Assembly (NCBI GenBank): GCA_023386555.1
Contig: JAEWJK010000006.1
Span: forward strand, 62,001 to 126,000
DNA length: 64,000 nucleotides
DNA from: Bacteroidota bacterium
Lineage (GTDB): Bacteria; Bacteroidota; Bacteroidia; Chitinophagales; Chitinophagaceae
Reading direction: 5' to 3'
Position 1 is the stretch's first letter; every line of letters starts with the position of its first letter. Shown piece after piece: positions 1 to 8,008 of this stretch. The notes below the pieces were generated by a model. That model worked only from the letters and a program-made list of their open reading frames with translations, did no database searches and was not told where the DNA came from. The translations under genes were made by a program, and so were the position numbers.

Positions 1-614
1 GAGAATACAGCTACTACTCTTCTGCCATTGCTGAAACTTTCTTCGATATCTGCCGTATATCCGCTTTTGGCAAGTTTGGCTACCACCTTCTCAAACATTC
101 TCCGCAGTTCATTTCTTTTGCGGTAAAGACTCATGCGAATACGTTCAAGATCATCAGATGCATTGTCTTTTACCGTTCCGCTTTCATCTAATACCTCGTC
201 GATCATTTGTATGATCATCTTCTCATAATATGTTCCGGCAATTACTTTACTTAGAAACGGATAAGCAGATCTTCGGTCAGCATCGAACCAACGAAAAACA
301 GCGGCGATATTTTCAGCTAGTTTTCTGATCTGCAAAAACTGATCGCCACCCAAAGTTGCTCCGGGAATACCCAGAAGCTTAATATCTCTGCTGATGTTTA
401 ATGTAAAATCAGATGGAAAATAAACAGATTGTTCCAGCAAAAGTTTAAACTCATTGGCCTGGTTAATTTCGAGATCGATGAAATCTTTCTTGGTGTGTAT
501 ACGAAGCCCGGCAGATTTTTCCTTTGCATATTCTGTTCTGCAAAAGGCTACCAACAAAGCTTTTACTTTATCAAATTCAAGTTGAACGGCAGCAGATTCA
601 GGGTATAACTTCAT
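1..614 (-). CDS. mutS2: Endonuclease MutS2, N-terminal part (runs off the left edge)
   Basis: Reading the minus strand from the ATG at 614 gives about 204 residues without a stop up to the window edge, so the 3' end is missing. The protein starts MKLYPESAAVQLEFDKVK and reaches SNGRRVVAV, the pattern of the N-terminal core of MutS2, an ATPase of the MutS family that acts on branched DNA or collided ribosomes rather than in classical mismatch repair. The ATPase and Smr domains would lie outside the window. The frame stays open upstream of 614 without another ATG; a TTG at 695 is an alternative start. The family call rests on the N-terminal part only. Confidence 0.72.
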   Translation of the reverse strand, partial: MKLYPESAAVQLEFDKVKALLVAFCRTEYAKEKSAGLRIHTKKDFIDLEINQANEFKLLLEQSVYFPSDFTLNISRDIKLLGIPGATLGGDQFLQIRKLAENIAAVFRWFDADRRSAYPFLSKVIAGTYYEKMIIQMIDEVLDESGTVKDNASDDLERIRMSLYRKRNELRRMFEKVVAKLAKSGYTADIEESFSNGRRVVAVF

Positions 615-962
615 GGCATCATCTCTATAGAAAGCCAGCAAAGGTAAAGGATAGGTTGCTGTTAAAGAAAGTGGACAGAGCGATTCGATAGTCAAGTTAC
701 AATTTGAATTCTAATTTGGTTCTAATCCTGTTCTAAATAAGCCTTAATAACTGTTTTGCAAATTGCAGGCAGTTTGTAACTAATCATAGATGTTTAGGTT
801 TAGGGTGAGCCGGGCTTTTTGTAAAGCCTGGCCTTTTTTTTCAAAAACTATTCCTGACAATATCATAGATTATATAAATTCTTTATATAGTTTATACGTA
901 CTTCTTGGTATTTAAATAATATCCTTTGTCACTTAATTTCGCTCTCCTAAACAAAAACGGAA
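615..962. other. Intergenic region with a plus-strand terminator
   Basis: 348 bases between the divergent mutS2 and the secreted repeat protein. I see no supportable ORF. It contains a rho-independent terminator pointing rightward at 809-841 although no plus-strand gene lies before it, so a small RNA is possible. The stretch 842-930 is very AT-rich. Confidence 0.5.
809..841 (+). terminator. Rho-independent terminator without an upstream gene
   Basis: Stem GCCGGGCTTT / AAAGCCTGGC (one G-U pair) with a short loop, followed by a run of T. No plus-strand gene precedes it in the window. Confidence 0.6.
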
Positions 963-1682
963 ATGCTTATGAAAATGTACAAACTACTTATTGCAGTATT
1001 ATTAGTAACGATGGTTTCAGTTACTGCTCAGTCACAGGATGTAAAAACAGAAAGAATTACAGTAGCCTATATGATTGCTATGGGCCGGAAACCGAATACC
1101 GGAGAACTTAATTATTGGAAAGGCCAGGGTAATTTGACTGTCTCTCAGTTAGTAGAAAATCACAGACAGTATCTTGCTGGTGATAAAGCAAGCAAAAGAA
1201 CAATGATCATTAAAGCTTTTAAAAATTCATACGGACGTAATCCAACAGAAAGTGAAATATCAACCAATATGAATCAAAATATGACCTATGCTGAGTGGAT
1301 GAACAATCACCTCGCATGGTTGAAAAAAAGCAGTAGCGATTATGTAAACGTTATAAAAAATTCTTACAAAACAGTATTCGGTCGTGAACCAAATTCTGGT
1401 GAGCTTAATTTCTGGAAATCTCAACCTGTTATGTCTCATATGATTTTAGCTGCCTGTCATGAAGACTGGAAAAGAAAAAACCCGAATGCAGCTAAAACCT
1501 CAGGCTCTAATACTGTTGGTTCTTCCTCATCTTATCTTGAATTTGCTAAGGTTGGTAGCCAGGTAGCGAATGAAGCTAGCGGACTTATTGGTCCCGCTGC
1601 AGGAAATGTTATAGCTCCAGGTAGTGGTAATGTTATTGCCCCAGGTGGTGGTAATGTTGTAGCTGCTGGTGGAATGAATTAA
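963..1682 (+). CDS. Secreted protein with three DUF4214-like repeats and a Gly-rich tail
   Basis: 239 residues with a signal peptide (MYKLLIAVLLVTMVSVTAQ). The mature part has three related segments, roughly residues 35-75, 80-115 and 130-170, built on the pattern Y...GR.P...E...W, as in AYMIAMGRKPNTGELNYW and SYKTVFGREPNSGELNFW. This spacing resembles DUF4214 repeats of surface and S-layer-like proteins. The C-terminus is a short tandem repeat of GNVIAPGxG. Start codons at 963, 969 and 975 are all possible. It stands alone and ends in a clear terminator. The function is unknown; a cell-surface role is inferred from the signal peptide and repeats. Confidence 0.7.
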   Translation: MLMKMYKLLIAVLLVTMVSVTAQSQDVKTERITVAYMIAMGRKPNTGELNYWKGQGNLTVSQLVENHRQYLAGDKASKRTMIIKAFKNSYGRNPTESEISTNMNQNMTYAEWMNNHLAWLKKSSSDYVNVIKNSYKTVFGREPNSGELNFWKSQPVMSHMILAACHEDWKRKNPNAAKTSGSNTVGSSSSYLEFAKVGSQVANEASGLIGPAAGNVIAPGSGNVIAPGGGNVVAAGGMN

Positions 1683-1698
1683 TATGTATTCAAAATCT

Positions 1699-1727
1699 AA
1701 AGAGGCTGCTATGAAAGCAGCCTCTTT
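1699..1727 (+). terminator. Rho-independent terminator
   Basis: Perfect 11-bp stem AAAGAGGCTGC / GCAGCCTCTTT around a 7-nt loop, 16 bp after the stop of the secreted repeat protein. The stem ends can also serve the facing small gene on the minus strand. Confidence 0.8.
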
Positions 1728-1754
1728 AATTACCAGGTTGTACTGCTAATAATC

Positions 1755-1955
1755 TCAACTTTTTGTGCTCCCACTATTTTCCTCATCAGGATTTATTTTT
1801 CTCCCTTCTTCATCAACTTCCTCTTTCACTCCATTCATAAAAGAAGATATAGGTCCCTTCATTTCTTTTTGTGGATCTGTAGTATGAAGCGTTTCCGGAT
1901 CTGGCTTTACACTTGCATCACTATTATTGTTCTTTTTAGTTTCATTACTTGCCAT
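1755..1955 (-). CDS. Small hydrophilic protein, unknown function
   Basis: 66 residues, very hydrophilic, rich in Asn, Asp, Glu, Lys and Pro, with no hydrophobic segment, so probably cytosolic and disordered. It starts with ATG (MASNETKKNN), diverges from the gene at 2034 and converges on the terminator at 1699-1727. Small charged orphan proteins like this are common in Chitinophagaceae, but I recognise no family. The call rests on position, the ATG start and lack of overlap with any other gene. Confidence 0.5.
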   Translation of the reverse strand: MASNETKKNNNSDASVKPDPETLHTTDPQKEMKGPISSFMNGVKEEVDEEGRKINPDEENSGSTKS

Positions 1956-2033
1956 AACATTGTTTATCAGTTAACCTACAAATGCAAAGCCAAAAGCGGC
2001 TGATTGTTATGTCACAACATTTATCTTTAGTAA

Positions 2034-3113
2034 ATGCAAGAACCGGTATTGGATAAACCCTCGAAGAAAAAACCTTTTTTCCCCGTAAGGGAAGAACTTA
2101 AAACGTATCTGAAGAATTATGGTCGTGAAGTACATCTTCCGGTTACATATAAAGATTTGCTCAGTTTCACTTATTCCATTCCGCTGAAAGATAAAGAAGG
2201 AAAAGACACTCTTTGGGAAAAGACATTGTACGACATGAGGGATTGGGAAAAACTTCGTGAAGGGCTTATTCAGCTTTATGCTATTATAAAAACGGAAGGC
2301 GATTTTTCATATACAAGTCATTTGGATGTAGCGAGAATTGATTATTGCACTTTCGGCAATTCAAATCCGTTCAGGATAAGAATTGTAAATCGTTTTAATG
2401 ATAATTATGACCATTATTACATTAAAAAAGAAGATGCATCAAGAGTATATGGATTAGAATTAGAACACCTCCTCTCTCCTAACCGATTGAGTTATTTAAC
2501 TGGTCCTGACACCTTGGTTGAAGAGCATATTGTAGGAATACCGGGTGATGTTTTTGTTCACAAACATTTGGAGTTACCCGAAACAAATAAAATAAGATTA
2601 GCCAAAGAGTTCGTGAAGTTCAATGAAAGATGTTTTGTACGATTACTGGGTGACATGAGAAGTTATAACTATGTAGTAACTGTTTCTCCTGACATTGAAG
2701 ATTACCAATACCGCATGAGGGCAATTGATTTTGACCAGCAATCTTATGAAGGTAGGAAAAGCCTTTACCTGCCACAATTCTTTAAAGAAAATCTCCCTTT
2801 TGTTGATCTTACTTTAAAGCATCTTAATAAAGAAAGTATTGAACAATACCAGGCAGAAGAAAGAACATTAATGGCGTTAAGAATTGCCTCCTCAAGATAC
2901 CGTGTGCTGGAACTATTGAACATAATGAGCAATGATGTATTATCTACCACTGAAAAAATTGATCGTTTAAAACATGACCTGGCAGAACACTTTAAAACTA
3001 ACTCAATGCTTCGGTGCAAAAGCATGGGTGATATTGTAAAGCAAACACTCAGAAACTCTTTGAAGAAAAGTCTTAGACTAATACAAAAGAATCTCGGGAA
3101 AGACAGTGATTGA
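2034..3113 (+). CDS. Conserved protein of unknown function, possibly kinase-fold
   Basis: 359 residues, no signal peptide and no membrane segment. Residues 206-212 read GDMRSYN and residues 230-235 read AIDFDQ. Together these resemble the catalytic loop (D...N) and the metal-binding D of HipA/APH-type kinase folds, where the two motifs are 20-30 residues apart as here. A P-loop-like glycine strand is not obvious at the N-terminus, so the resemblance is only suggestive. The C-terminal third is basic and helical. The gene stands alone, 78 bp from a divergent small gene. I do not recognise a named family. Confidence 0.6.
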   Translation: MQEPVLDKPSKKKPFFPVREELKTYLKNYGREVHLPVTYKDLLSFTYSIPLKDKEGKDTLWEKTLYDMRDWEKLREGLIQLYAIIKTEGDFSYTSHLDVARIDYCTFGNSNPFRIRIVNRFNDNYDHYYIKKEDASRVYGLELEHLLSPNRLSYLTGPDTLVEEHIVGIPGDVFVHKHLELPETNKIRLAKEFVKFNERCFVRLLGDMRSYNYVVTVSPDIEDYQYRMRAIDFDQQSYEGRKSLYLPQFFKENLPFVDLTLKHLNKESIEQYQAEERTLMALRIASSRYRVLELLNIMSNDVLSTTEKIDRLKHDLAEHFKTNSMLRCKSMGDIVKQTLRNSLKKSLRLIQKNLGKDSD

Positions 3114-3117
3114 TATT

Positions 3118-3206
3118 GAAACGCAGATTACGCCGATAATTATGATTCTCGCTTAGAAAATAAAAATCTGTGTTGATCATAATCATCTGTGTCATCAGCG
3201 TTCCAC
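3118..3206. repeat. Intergenic repeat of the CAGATTACGC...ATCTGTGTCATCAGCG type
   Basis: Contains inverted copies of GATAATTATGAT and ATCATAATCATC. A diverged relative lies at 46783-46858, where ATCTGCGTCATCAGCGTTCC matches ATCTGTGTCATCAGCGTTCC here in 19 of 20 bases. Both copies lie just upstream of a metabolic gene. Confidence 0.6.
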
Positions 3207-3210
3207 TTCC

Positions 3211-3218
3211 TATATTTG
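3211..3218 (+). promoter_or_regulatory. Candidate -7 promoter element for fbaB
   Basis: TATATTTG fits the Bacteroidota -7 consensus TAnnTTTG and lies about 87 bp before the fbaB start. No TTG is seen at the usual -33 distance, so support is partial. Confidence 0.35.
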
Positions 3219-3236
3219 CCGAACTTTTTACAGGAC

Positions 3237-3266
3237 GTACAAGTGAGTGACACAACGAAGTATAAT
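3237..3266 (+). repeat. Dispersed short repeat R, copy 1
   Basis: Contains GTACAAGTGAGTGACACAAC followed by GAAG. Related copies occur in intergenic DNA at 11490, 21483, 43103, 46753, 53443 and 61111, with a fragment at 26523. Confidence 0.6.
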
Positions 3267-3304
3267 CTGTGTTACCGGTGTTCGTCTCCAAAAAATAACT
3301 ATAC

Positions 3305-4363
3305 ATGGCAAATCAACAAATTCTGCAACTGCTTGGCGACAAAGCCGAATCATTACTCAGTTATCAGTCAAAAACAGTAGACAAGAGCCAGTTACATCTT
3401 CCTTCAGCAGATCACATGGACAAGATCTGGACGTACAGCAACCGTAATAACCAGGTTTTGCGTAGTATGGATCAGCTGTTGAATCATGGAAGACTTGCAG
3501 GTACCGGCTACTGCTCTATTTTTCCGGTTGACCAGGGAATTGAACACAGTGGTGGTAGTGCATTTGCCCCAAATCCTATATATTTTGATCCCGAGAACAT
3601 TATTAAATTAGCCATGGAAGGTGGTTGCAATGGTGTTGCTTCTACTTATGGTGTATTAGGAATTTTAAGCCGCAAGTATGCTCATAAAATACCTTTCATC
3701 GTTAAGATAAATCACAATGAATTTTTGAGCATGCCGAATAAATTCGACCAGACCATGTTCGGTACGGTAAAATCAGCTTGGAATATGGGTGCTGTTGGTG
3801 TTGGTGCAACAATTTATTGGGGTAGTGCAGAAAGTGCAAGACAATTAAAAGAAGTCGCTGAAGCTTTCGAATATGCTCATGAATTAGGAATGATGACGAT
3901 TCTCTGGTGCTACCTGAGAAATAATTCATTTAAGGTTGATGGTGTGGATTATCATACTTCTGCTGACATGACTGGACAGGCTAATCATTTGGGTGTCACC
4001 CTACAAGCTGATATTATTAAACAAAAACTTCCAACTAATAATGGTGGTTACAATGCTACCAAACATGGTAAAACACATAAGCTGGTGTACGATCAGTTAA
4101 CTACAGAACATCCGATTGATCTTTGCCGTTATCAATTACTCAACTGTTACAATGGTAGAGTTGGATTGATCAATTCTGGTGGAGAAAGTAAGGGTGAAAG
4201 CGATCTGCAGGAAGCTGTTTACACTGCTGTAGTGAACAAAAGAGCCGGTGGTATGGGATTGATCCTTGGTCGTAAAGCATTCCAGAAACCTCTGGCTGAA
4301 GGAATCAAGCTACTGAATACCACCCAGGATGTTTATTTAGACGAGTCTATAACCATTGCATAA
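3305..4363 (+). CDS. fbaB: Fructose-bisphosphate aldolase, class I (DhnA/FbaB type)
   Basis: 352 residues, the usual length for the family. It interconverts fructose 1,6-bisphosphate with dihydroxyacetone phosphate and glyceraldehyde 3-phosphate in the cytosol by a Schiff-base mechanism. Supporting motifs are SIFPVDQGIEHSGG near residue 72, FIVKINHNEF, GAVGVGATIYWGS and the Gly-rich INSGGESKGESD phosphate-binding region, followed by KRAGGMGLILGRKAF. The ATG at 3305 is the only start that keeps the family N-terminus. It is monocistronic, with a hairpin immediately downstream. Glycolysis and gluconeogenesis are the expected roles. Confidence 0.93.
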   Translation: MANQQILQLLGDKAESLLSYQSKTVDKSQLHLPSADHMDKIWTYSNRNNQVLRSMDQLLNHGRLAGTGYCSIFPVDQGIEHSGGSAFAPNPIYFDPENIIKLAMEGGCNGVASTYGVLGILSRKYAHKIPFIVKINHNEFLSMPNKFDQTMFGTVKSAWNMGAVGVGATIYWGSAESARQLKEVAEAFEYAHELGMMTILWCYLRNNSFKVDGVDYHTSADMTGQANHLGVTLQADIIKQKLPTNNGGYNATKHGKTHKLVYDQLTTEHPIDLCRYQLLNCYNGRVGLINSGGESKGESDLQEAVYTAVVNKRAGGMGLILGRKAFQKPLAEGIKLLNTTQDVYLDESITIA

Positions 4364-4381
4364 TTTTTTACTTCAAGCAAC

Positions 4382-4415
4382 AAGCTTCACGCTACAGGCT
4401 ATCAGCGTGAAGCTT
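4382..4415 (+). terminator. Strong inverted repeat after fbaB
   Basis: 12-bp perfect stem AAGCTTCACGCT / AGCGTGAAGCTT with a 10-nt loop. A partial repeat of the arm and a T run (4428-4434) follow. It probably terminates fbaB; it may also belong to a REP-like repeat. Confidence 0.65.
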
Positions 4416-4471
4416 GCAGCTTGCGGCTTTTTTTGTATATCTTCAATTCGCCGTATTGCAAAACCCAACTA

Positions 4472-5392
4472 ATGAAGAAAGACCAGACCGAGGATATAGA
4501 ATCAAACCTGTCAGGTGAAGACAGTAAAACAGGTGAAGAGGTGAAGCCAAAATGGTATAAACGTCTTAGAAAGGGAATCACCACTTCTACTGCTGATAAA
4601 AAAGAAACGCCTGAAGGGCTTTGGACCAAATGCCCTGAATGTAATCATATAGCCACCTCTACAGACCTTAGAGAGGCATTATTCGTTTGTCCTAAGTGCA
4701 ATTATCATCATCGTATCGGTAGTGATGAATATTATGAAGTGATATTCGACAACAACGAATACGAACCACTTTTTGAAAACATCCAGAGCAAGGATTTTCT
4801 AGGCTTCACCGATCTAAAACCTTATAAAAAAAGACTTGAAGAGATTCATTCTAAAACAGATCTGAAAGACTCAATGAGAGTGGCTGTTGGTAAAGCCAAT
4901 GGTGAAGGATTGGTTTGTGCCTGCATGGATTTTGAGTTTATTGGTGGCTCGTTAGGAAGTGTAATGGGCGAAAAATTCAGCCGTGCAGTTGATTACTGCA
5001 TTGAACATAAACTTCCATTCCTGGTTATTTCTAAAAGTGGTGGAGCCAGGATGATGGAATCTGCTTTCAGCTTAATGCAGTTGGCAAAGACGAGTGGTAA
5101 ATTATCTCAGTTGAGCGATGCTAAACTTCCTTACATCTCTTTATTAACAGATCCAACATTTGGTGGTATTTCAGCAAGTTTCGGTATGTTAGGTGATCTG
5201 AATATTGCGGAACCCGGAGCATTGATTGGCTTTGCCGGACCAAGAGTAATTAAAGAAACCATCAAAAAAGATCTTCCACCAGGCTTCCAGAGAAGTGAGT
5301 TTTTACTGGAACACGGCTTTCTTGATTTTATAGTGAACAGGAAAGATCTGAAAGATAAATTGGCACAGGTAATAAGATTATTTAGAAACTAA
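4472..5392 (+). CDS. accD: Acetyl-CoA carboxylase carboxyltransferase subunit beta
   Basis: 306 residues from the ATG at 4472; the frame is open further upstream only through the preceding hairpin. AccD pairs with AccA to move the carboxyl group from carboxybiotin to acetyl-CoA, giving malonyl-CoA for fatty acid synthesis. The N-terminal zinc ribbon is intact: Cys54, Cys57, Cys73 and Cys76 in CPEC...CPKC. The crotonase-like core shows SKSGGARMMES, TDPTFGGISASF and GALIGFAGPRV. The first 45 residues are charged, lysine-rich and variable. It is followed by a tight terminator shared with the facing gene. Confidence 0.95.
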   Translation: MKKDQTEDIESNLSGEDSKTGEEVKPKWYKRLRKGITTSTADKKETPEGLWTKCPECNHIATSTDLREALFVCPKCNYHHRIGSDEYYEVIFDNNEYEPLFENIQSKDFLGFTDLKPYKKRLEEIHSKTDLKDSMRVAVGKANGEGLVCACMDFEFIGGSLGSVMGEKFSRAVDYCIEHKLPFLVISKSGGARMMESAFSLMQLAKTSGKLSQLSDAKLPYISLLTDPTFGGISASFGMLGDLNIAEPGALIGFAGPRVIKETIKKDLPPGFQRSEFLLEHGFLDFIVNRKDLKDKLAQVIRLFRN

Positions 5393-5413
5393 AATCCCGC
5401 TTAGCGGGATTTT
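5391..5413. terminator. Bidirectional rho-independent terminator
   Basis: Stem AAAATCCCGC / GCGGGATTTT around TTA, overlapping the accD stop codon and flanked by A and T runs. It serves accD and the convergent gene ending at 5414. Confidence 0.85.
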
Positions 5414-5785
5414 TTATTCGATATACTTAGTAAACACATTCATTACCTGCCATTCTCCAAACTGATCTTTATAAATCCAGGCAGTCATTAATCTTCTTAC
5501 ATTTTGCGTTTGATCAGTATAGTATTTTGTATGAGTGAAATCAATTTTGGCATGTGTTATCAAAGCACCTTTTGGTACACCTTCATATTGATGCTTAAGC
5601 GTTGCTTTTTCTGATTTTCCGAATTTAATATCATTGATCGTAATAGTTTCTTTCGGCCCATAGCCTTCTCCGGATTTTTCCCAATCAGCTTTCATGGATT
5701 TTGTTACATCTGCTTTAGTAGGTTTTTGTGCAAAGCAGATAGTGGTACACAATAAAGTTGTAATAAGCAATAGCAATTGTTTCAT
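5414..5785 (-). CDS. Small secreted protein, unknown function
   Basis: 123 residues with a clear signal peptide (MKQLLLLITTLLCTTICFAQ). The mature 100 residues contain two aromatic-rich strands (KIDFTHTKYYTDQ, and a C-terminal GEWQVMNVFTKY), suggesting a small beta-rich periplasmic protein. I recognise no named family. It converges on accD and shares its terminator. The divergent neighbour is smpB. Confidence is good that it is a gene and low for function. Confidence 0.65.
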   Translation of the reverse strand: MKQLLLLITTLLCTTICFAQKPTKADVTKSMKADWEKSGEGYGPKETITINDIKFGKSEKATLKHQYEGVPKGALITHAKIDFTHTKYYTDQTQNVRRLMTAWIYKDQFGEWQVMNVFTKYIE

Positions 5786-5844
5786 AGAGGCAGGTTTTAG
5801 CTTTTCAAGTTAGCAATTAATCATGTTCAGGAATAATTAAACTC

Positions 5845-5852
5845 TATTTTTG
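5845..5852 (+). promoter_or_regulatory. -7 promoter element very close to the smpB start
   Basis: TATTTTTG matches TAnnTTTG and ends 7 bp before the smpB ATG at 5860, so transcription would begin at or next to the start codon. No good TTG is seen at -33. Confidence 0.45.
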
Positions 5853-5859
5853 CCGCCCA

Positions 5860-6303
5860 ATGGCAGCAAAGGAAATCAGTAACAGGCAGGCGTATTTTCA
5901 TTACCACATAGAAAATAAATATGTGGCTGGTATTGTTTTGCTCGGAACCGAAGTCAAATCTATCCGTGAAGGAAAAGTAAGCTTCAATGATGCCTTTTGC
6001 CTGTTTGATAAAGGTGAACTTTGGCTGAGAGGTATGTATATCGCAGAATATTCTCATGGAACGGTGAATAACCATATTGCTGTACACGATAGAAAACTAC
6101 TGCTTACCAAAAGAGAACTCAATAAACTGCAGGCTGCTTTAAAGGAAAAAGGGCTGACAATCGTTCCGCTAAAAGTTTTTTTTACAGATAAAAGCCTCGT
6201 AAAAATCGAGGTCGGATTAGGCAAAGGAAAAAAACTGTACGACAAAAGAGAATCTATAAAGGCTCGGGATACTGATAGAGAGATAAAAAGATATTTGAAA
6301 TAG
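5860..6303 (+). CDS. smpB: SsrA-binding protein SmpB
   Basis: 147 residues, normal family length. SmpB binds tmRNA and brings it to stalled ribosomes for trans-translation. It shows the family features: ISNRQAYFHYHIENKY at the N-terminus, GTEVKSIREGKVSFNDAF, then HxRKLLLTKRE-type segments, and a basic C-terminal tail (LYDKRESIKARDTDREIKR) that mimics mRNA in the ribosomal channel. A promoter-like TATTTTTG lies only 7 bp upstream, suggesting a leaderless or nearly leaderless mRNA. The tmRNA gene itself was not found in the window. Confidence 0.95.
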   Translation: MAAKEISNRQAYFHYHIENKYVAGIVLLGTEVKSIREGKVSFNDAFCLFDKGELWLRGMYIAEYSHGTVNNHIAVHDRKLLLTKRELNKLQAALKEKGLTIVPLKVFFTDKSLVKIEVGLGKGKKLYDKRESIKARDTDREIKRYLK

Positions 6304-6441
6304 GCTCATATTAAATGTGAATAACCGCAAATTAGCATTTCTTGTTTTCCACCTTACTTTGCCAGAGCTACATCTGCCACTACCTTTCAGTAGAATTAGC
6401 ATGATTATTGGTTAAAGCAAACATCCACTAAATTTCATTGT

Positions 6442-7359
6442 ATGAAAAGCCTTTTTTCTTCTCTTATAGCAATACTGCTGTTTACTGCTGCCAATGCTCA
6501 AACAGTTACAGGTAAATGGTATGGAGTAGGCAATGCCAATATAGATGGGGCCAATAATAATTACCTTATTGAAATGATCCTTATTCAAAAAGGTGCAATG
6601 ATATCTGGTGAGTTCAATTACTATTTTAAAAATGGCTATTTCCCTAATAAAATTTCTGGTAAGTATGATAGCAAAACAAGAAAGCTTCATATTCAAACCA
6701 CACCTGTAACATATTACAGATCATCTGCTGTAAATGGAGTTGAATGCAGCATGAATGGCGATTTTACATTGCTGGTTTCAAAAGCTGGGTCTTCATTGAA
6801 AGGTAAATTTAGCAGTACAGATTTTTATTCTTTGACTTGTCCTGACATATTGATGAATCTGAATTTTTCTAAAGATGATGGCAAACAAAAAGATGAAGTG
6901 ATTGTTGAAGAAAAAGATTTAGGCATAATTGGAGAGAAAAAGCTGGATGCATCTATTCCGGTAATGCCTGTTGCTTTCAAAGAACAATCAACGGCAGAAA
7001 AACAATTCCCACAACGTAAAAATATTGAGATGGGTGTTATTGAAGTGGATAATAACAACATCAGCATTGAATTAATAGACAATGGCGAGATTGACAGAGA
7101 TTCGGTAAGTATATTTTACAACAATCATCTTCTTGCGAACAAACTTGAGCTTACTAAACGTGGTCTCATCTTCAACATCAATTTAGATGAACACAGATCA
7201 GTAAATGAGCTGAGCATGTTTGCTGAGAATCTTGGAATCATTCCACCGAATACGGCAGTACTCATCGTTCATGATGGAAAAAAACGTCATGAAATAAGCC
7301 TCACCAGCACTTTACAAACAAACGGTACCGTTAAGCTGAAGAAGCGAATAGCTGAATAG
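6442..7359 (+). CDS. Secreted protein, unknown function
   Basis: 305 residues with a signal peptide (MKSLFSSLIAILLFTAANAQ). Residues 20-145 form a beta-rich region starting VTGKWYGVGNAN, of a lipocalin-like or DUF-type secreted domain, with three cysteines (around 103, 134 and in the signal region). A charged linker (about 150-195) leads to a second beta-rich domain, residues 198-305, with VDNNNISIELIDNGEIDRDS. That second part resembles beta-sandwich modules seen at the C-terminus of other Bacteroidota secreted proteins. No enzyme motif was seen. It is convergent with the next gene, with no gap. Confidence 0.6.
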   Translation: MKSLFSSLIAILLFTAANAQTVTGKWYGVGNANIDGANNNYLIEMILIQKGAMISGEFNYYFKNGYFPNKISGKYDSKTRKLHIQTTPVTYYRSSAVNGVECSMNGDFTLLVSKAGSSLKGKFSSTDFYSLTCPDILMNLNFSKDDGKQKDEVIVEEKDLGIIGEKKLDASIPVMPVAFKEQSTAEKQFPQRKNIEMGVIEVDNNNISIELIDNGEIDRDSVSIFYNNHLLANKLELTKRGLIFNINLDEHRSVNELSMFAENLGIIPPNTAVLIVHDGKKRHEISLTSTLQTNGTVKLKKRIAE

Positions 7360-7836
7360 TTATTTGTAAGAGATCAATTCTGCATCAAGCTTCTTTGCAA
7401 GACCTTTGGCGCCCCATTTCATTACAATATCATGATTGTATTTGAACAAGGGTTTCATTATAAAAGAAAGTGTATTCATCCACTTCTTTTTAGTGGTCAC
7501 TCGCCAATCGTATTGAAGGTAAGTGATGCCATCTTTTTCAAAGAAATGCCAGGTTCCCTCTCCTTCCAATTCACCGTATGCAATTCCAGACAAACGTTTG
7601 TAGTCTTCACGTTCCATCAGTTTAGAAGTAAATCTCAATTTATAAGGCAACACACTTTGCCATGTATATTCTCTTATACCATTAATACCTCTTGCATCTC
7701 CTTCTGCAATAGATTTGGCTTCCCTCACTCCTTTCCACCATTGTGGCCATTCGAGTGAATTATAAATGGCATTCCATACATCTTCTACCGGTGCTTTAAT
7801 TTGCCACCTTGTAATAAAAACATATTTCTGAGCCAT
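7360..7836 (-). CDS. SRPBCC (START/Bet v1-like) family protein
   Basis: 158 residues, cytosolic. The opening FITRWQIKAPVEDVWNAIYN with the later EWPQWW is the typical first strand and helix of polyketide-cyclase/SRPBCC proteins, which bind hydrophobic ligands in a helix-grip fold. The middle (GEGTWHFFEKDGITYLQYDW) gives the central sheet, and a long C-terminal helix closes the pocket. The ligand is unknown. It stands alone between a convergent secreted protein and a divergent protease gene. Confidence 0.75.
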   Translation of the reverse strand: MAQKYVFITRWQIKAPVEDVWNAIYNSLEWPQWWKGVREAKSIAEGDARGINGIREYTWQSVLPYKLRFTSKLMEREDYKRLSGIAYGELEGEGTWHFFEKDGITYLQYDWRVTTKKKWMNTLSFIMKPLFKYNHDIVMKWGAKGLAKKLDAELISYK

Positions 7837-8008
7837 AAGGAGGATTGTAATTAGTCTAAACTAAACATTTTGTTTGAGCTTTCATAGTCTTATAGCGAAG
7901 CATCATCTACATATCACCACTCATAAAAAAGAATTCCTAAAAAGGCTTTTGTTAAGCATATATCTCCTTTCCATTATGCATATTTGTAAGAATAAGATAT
8001 CATACACT

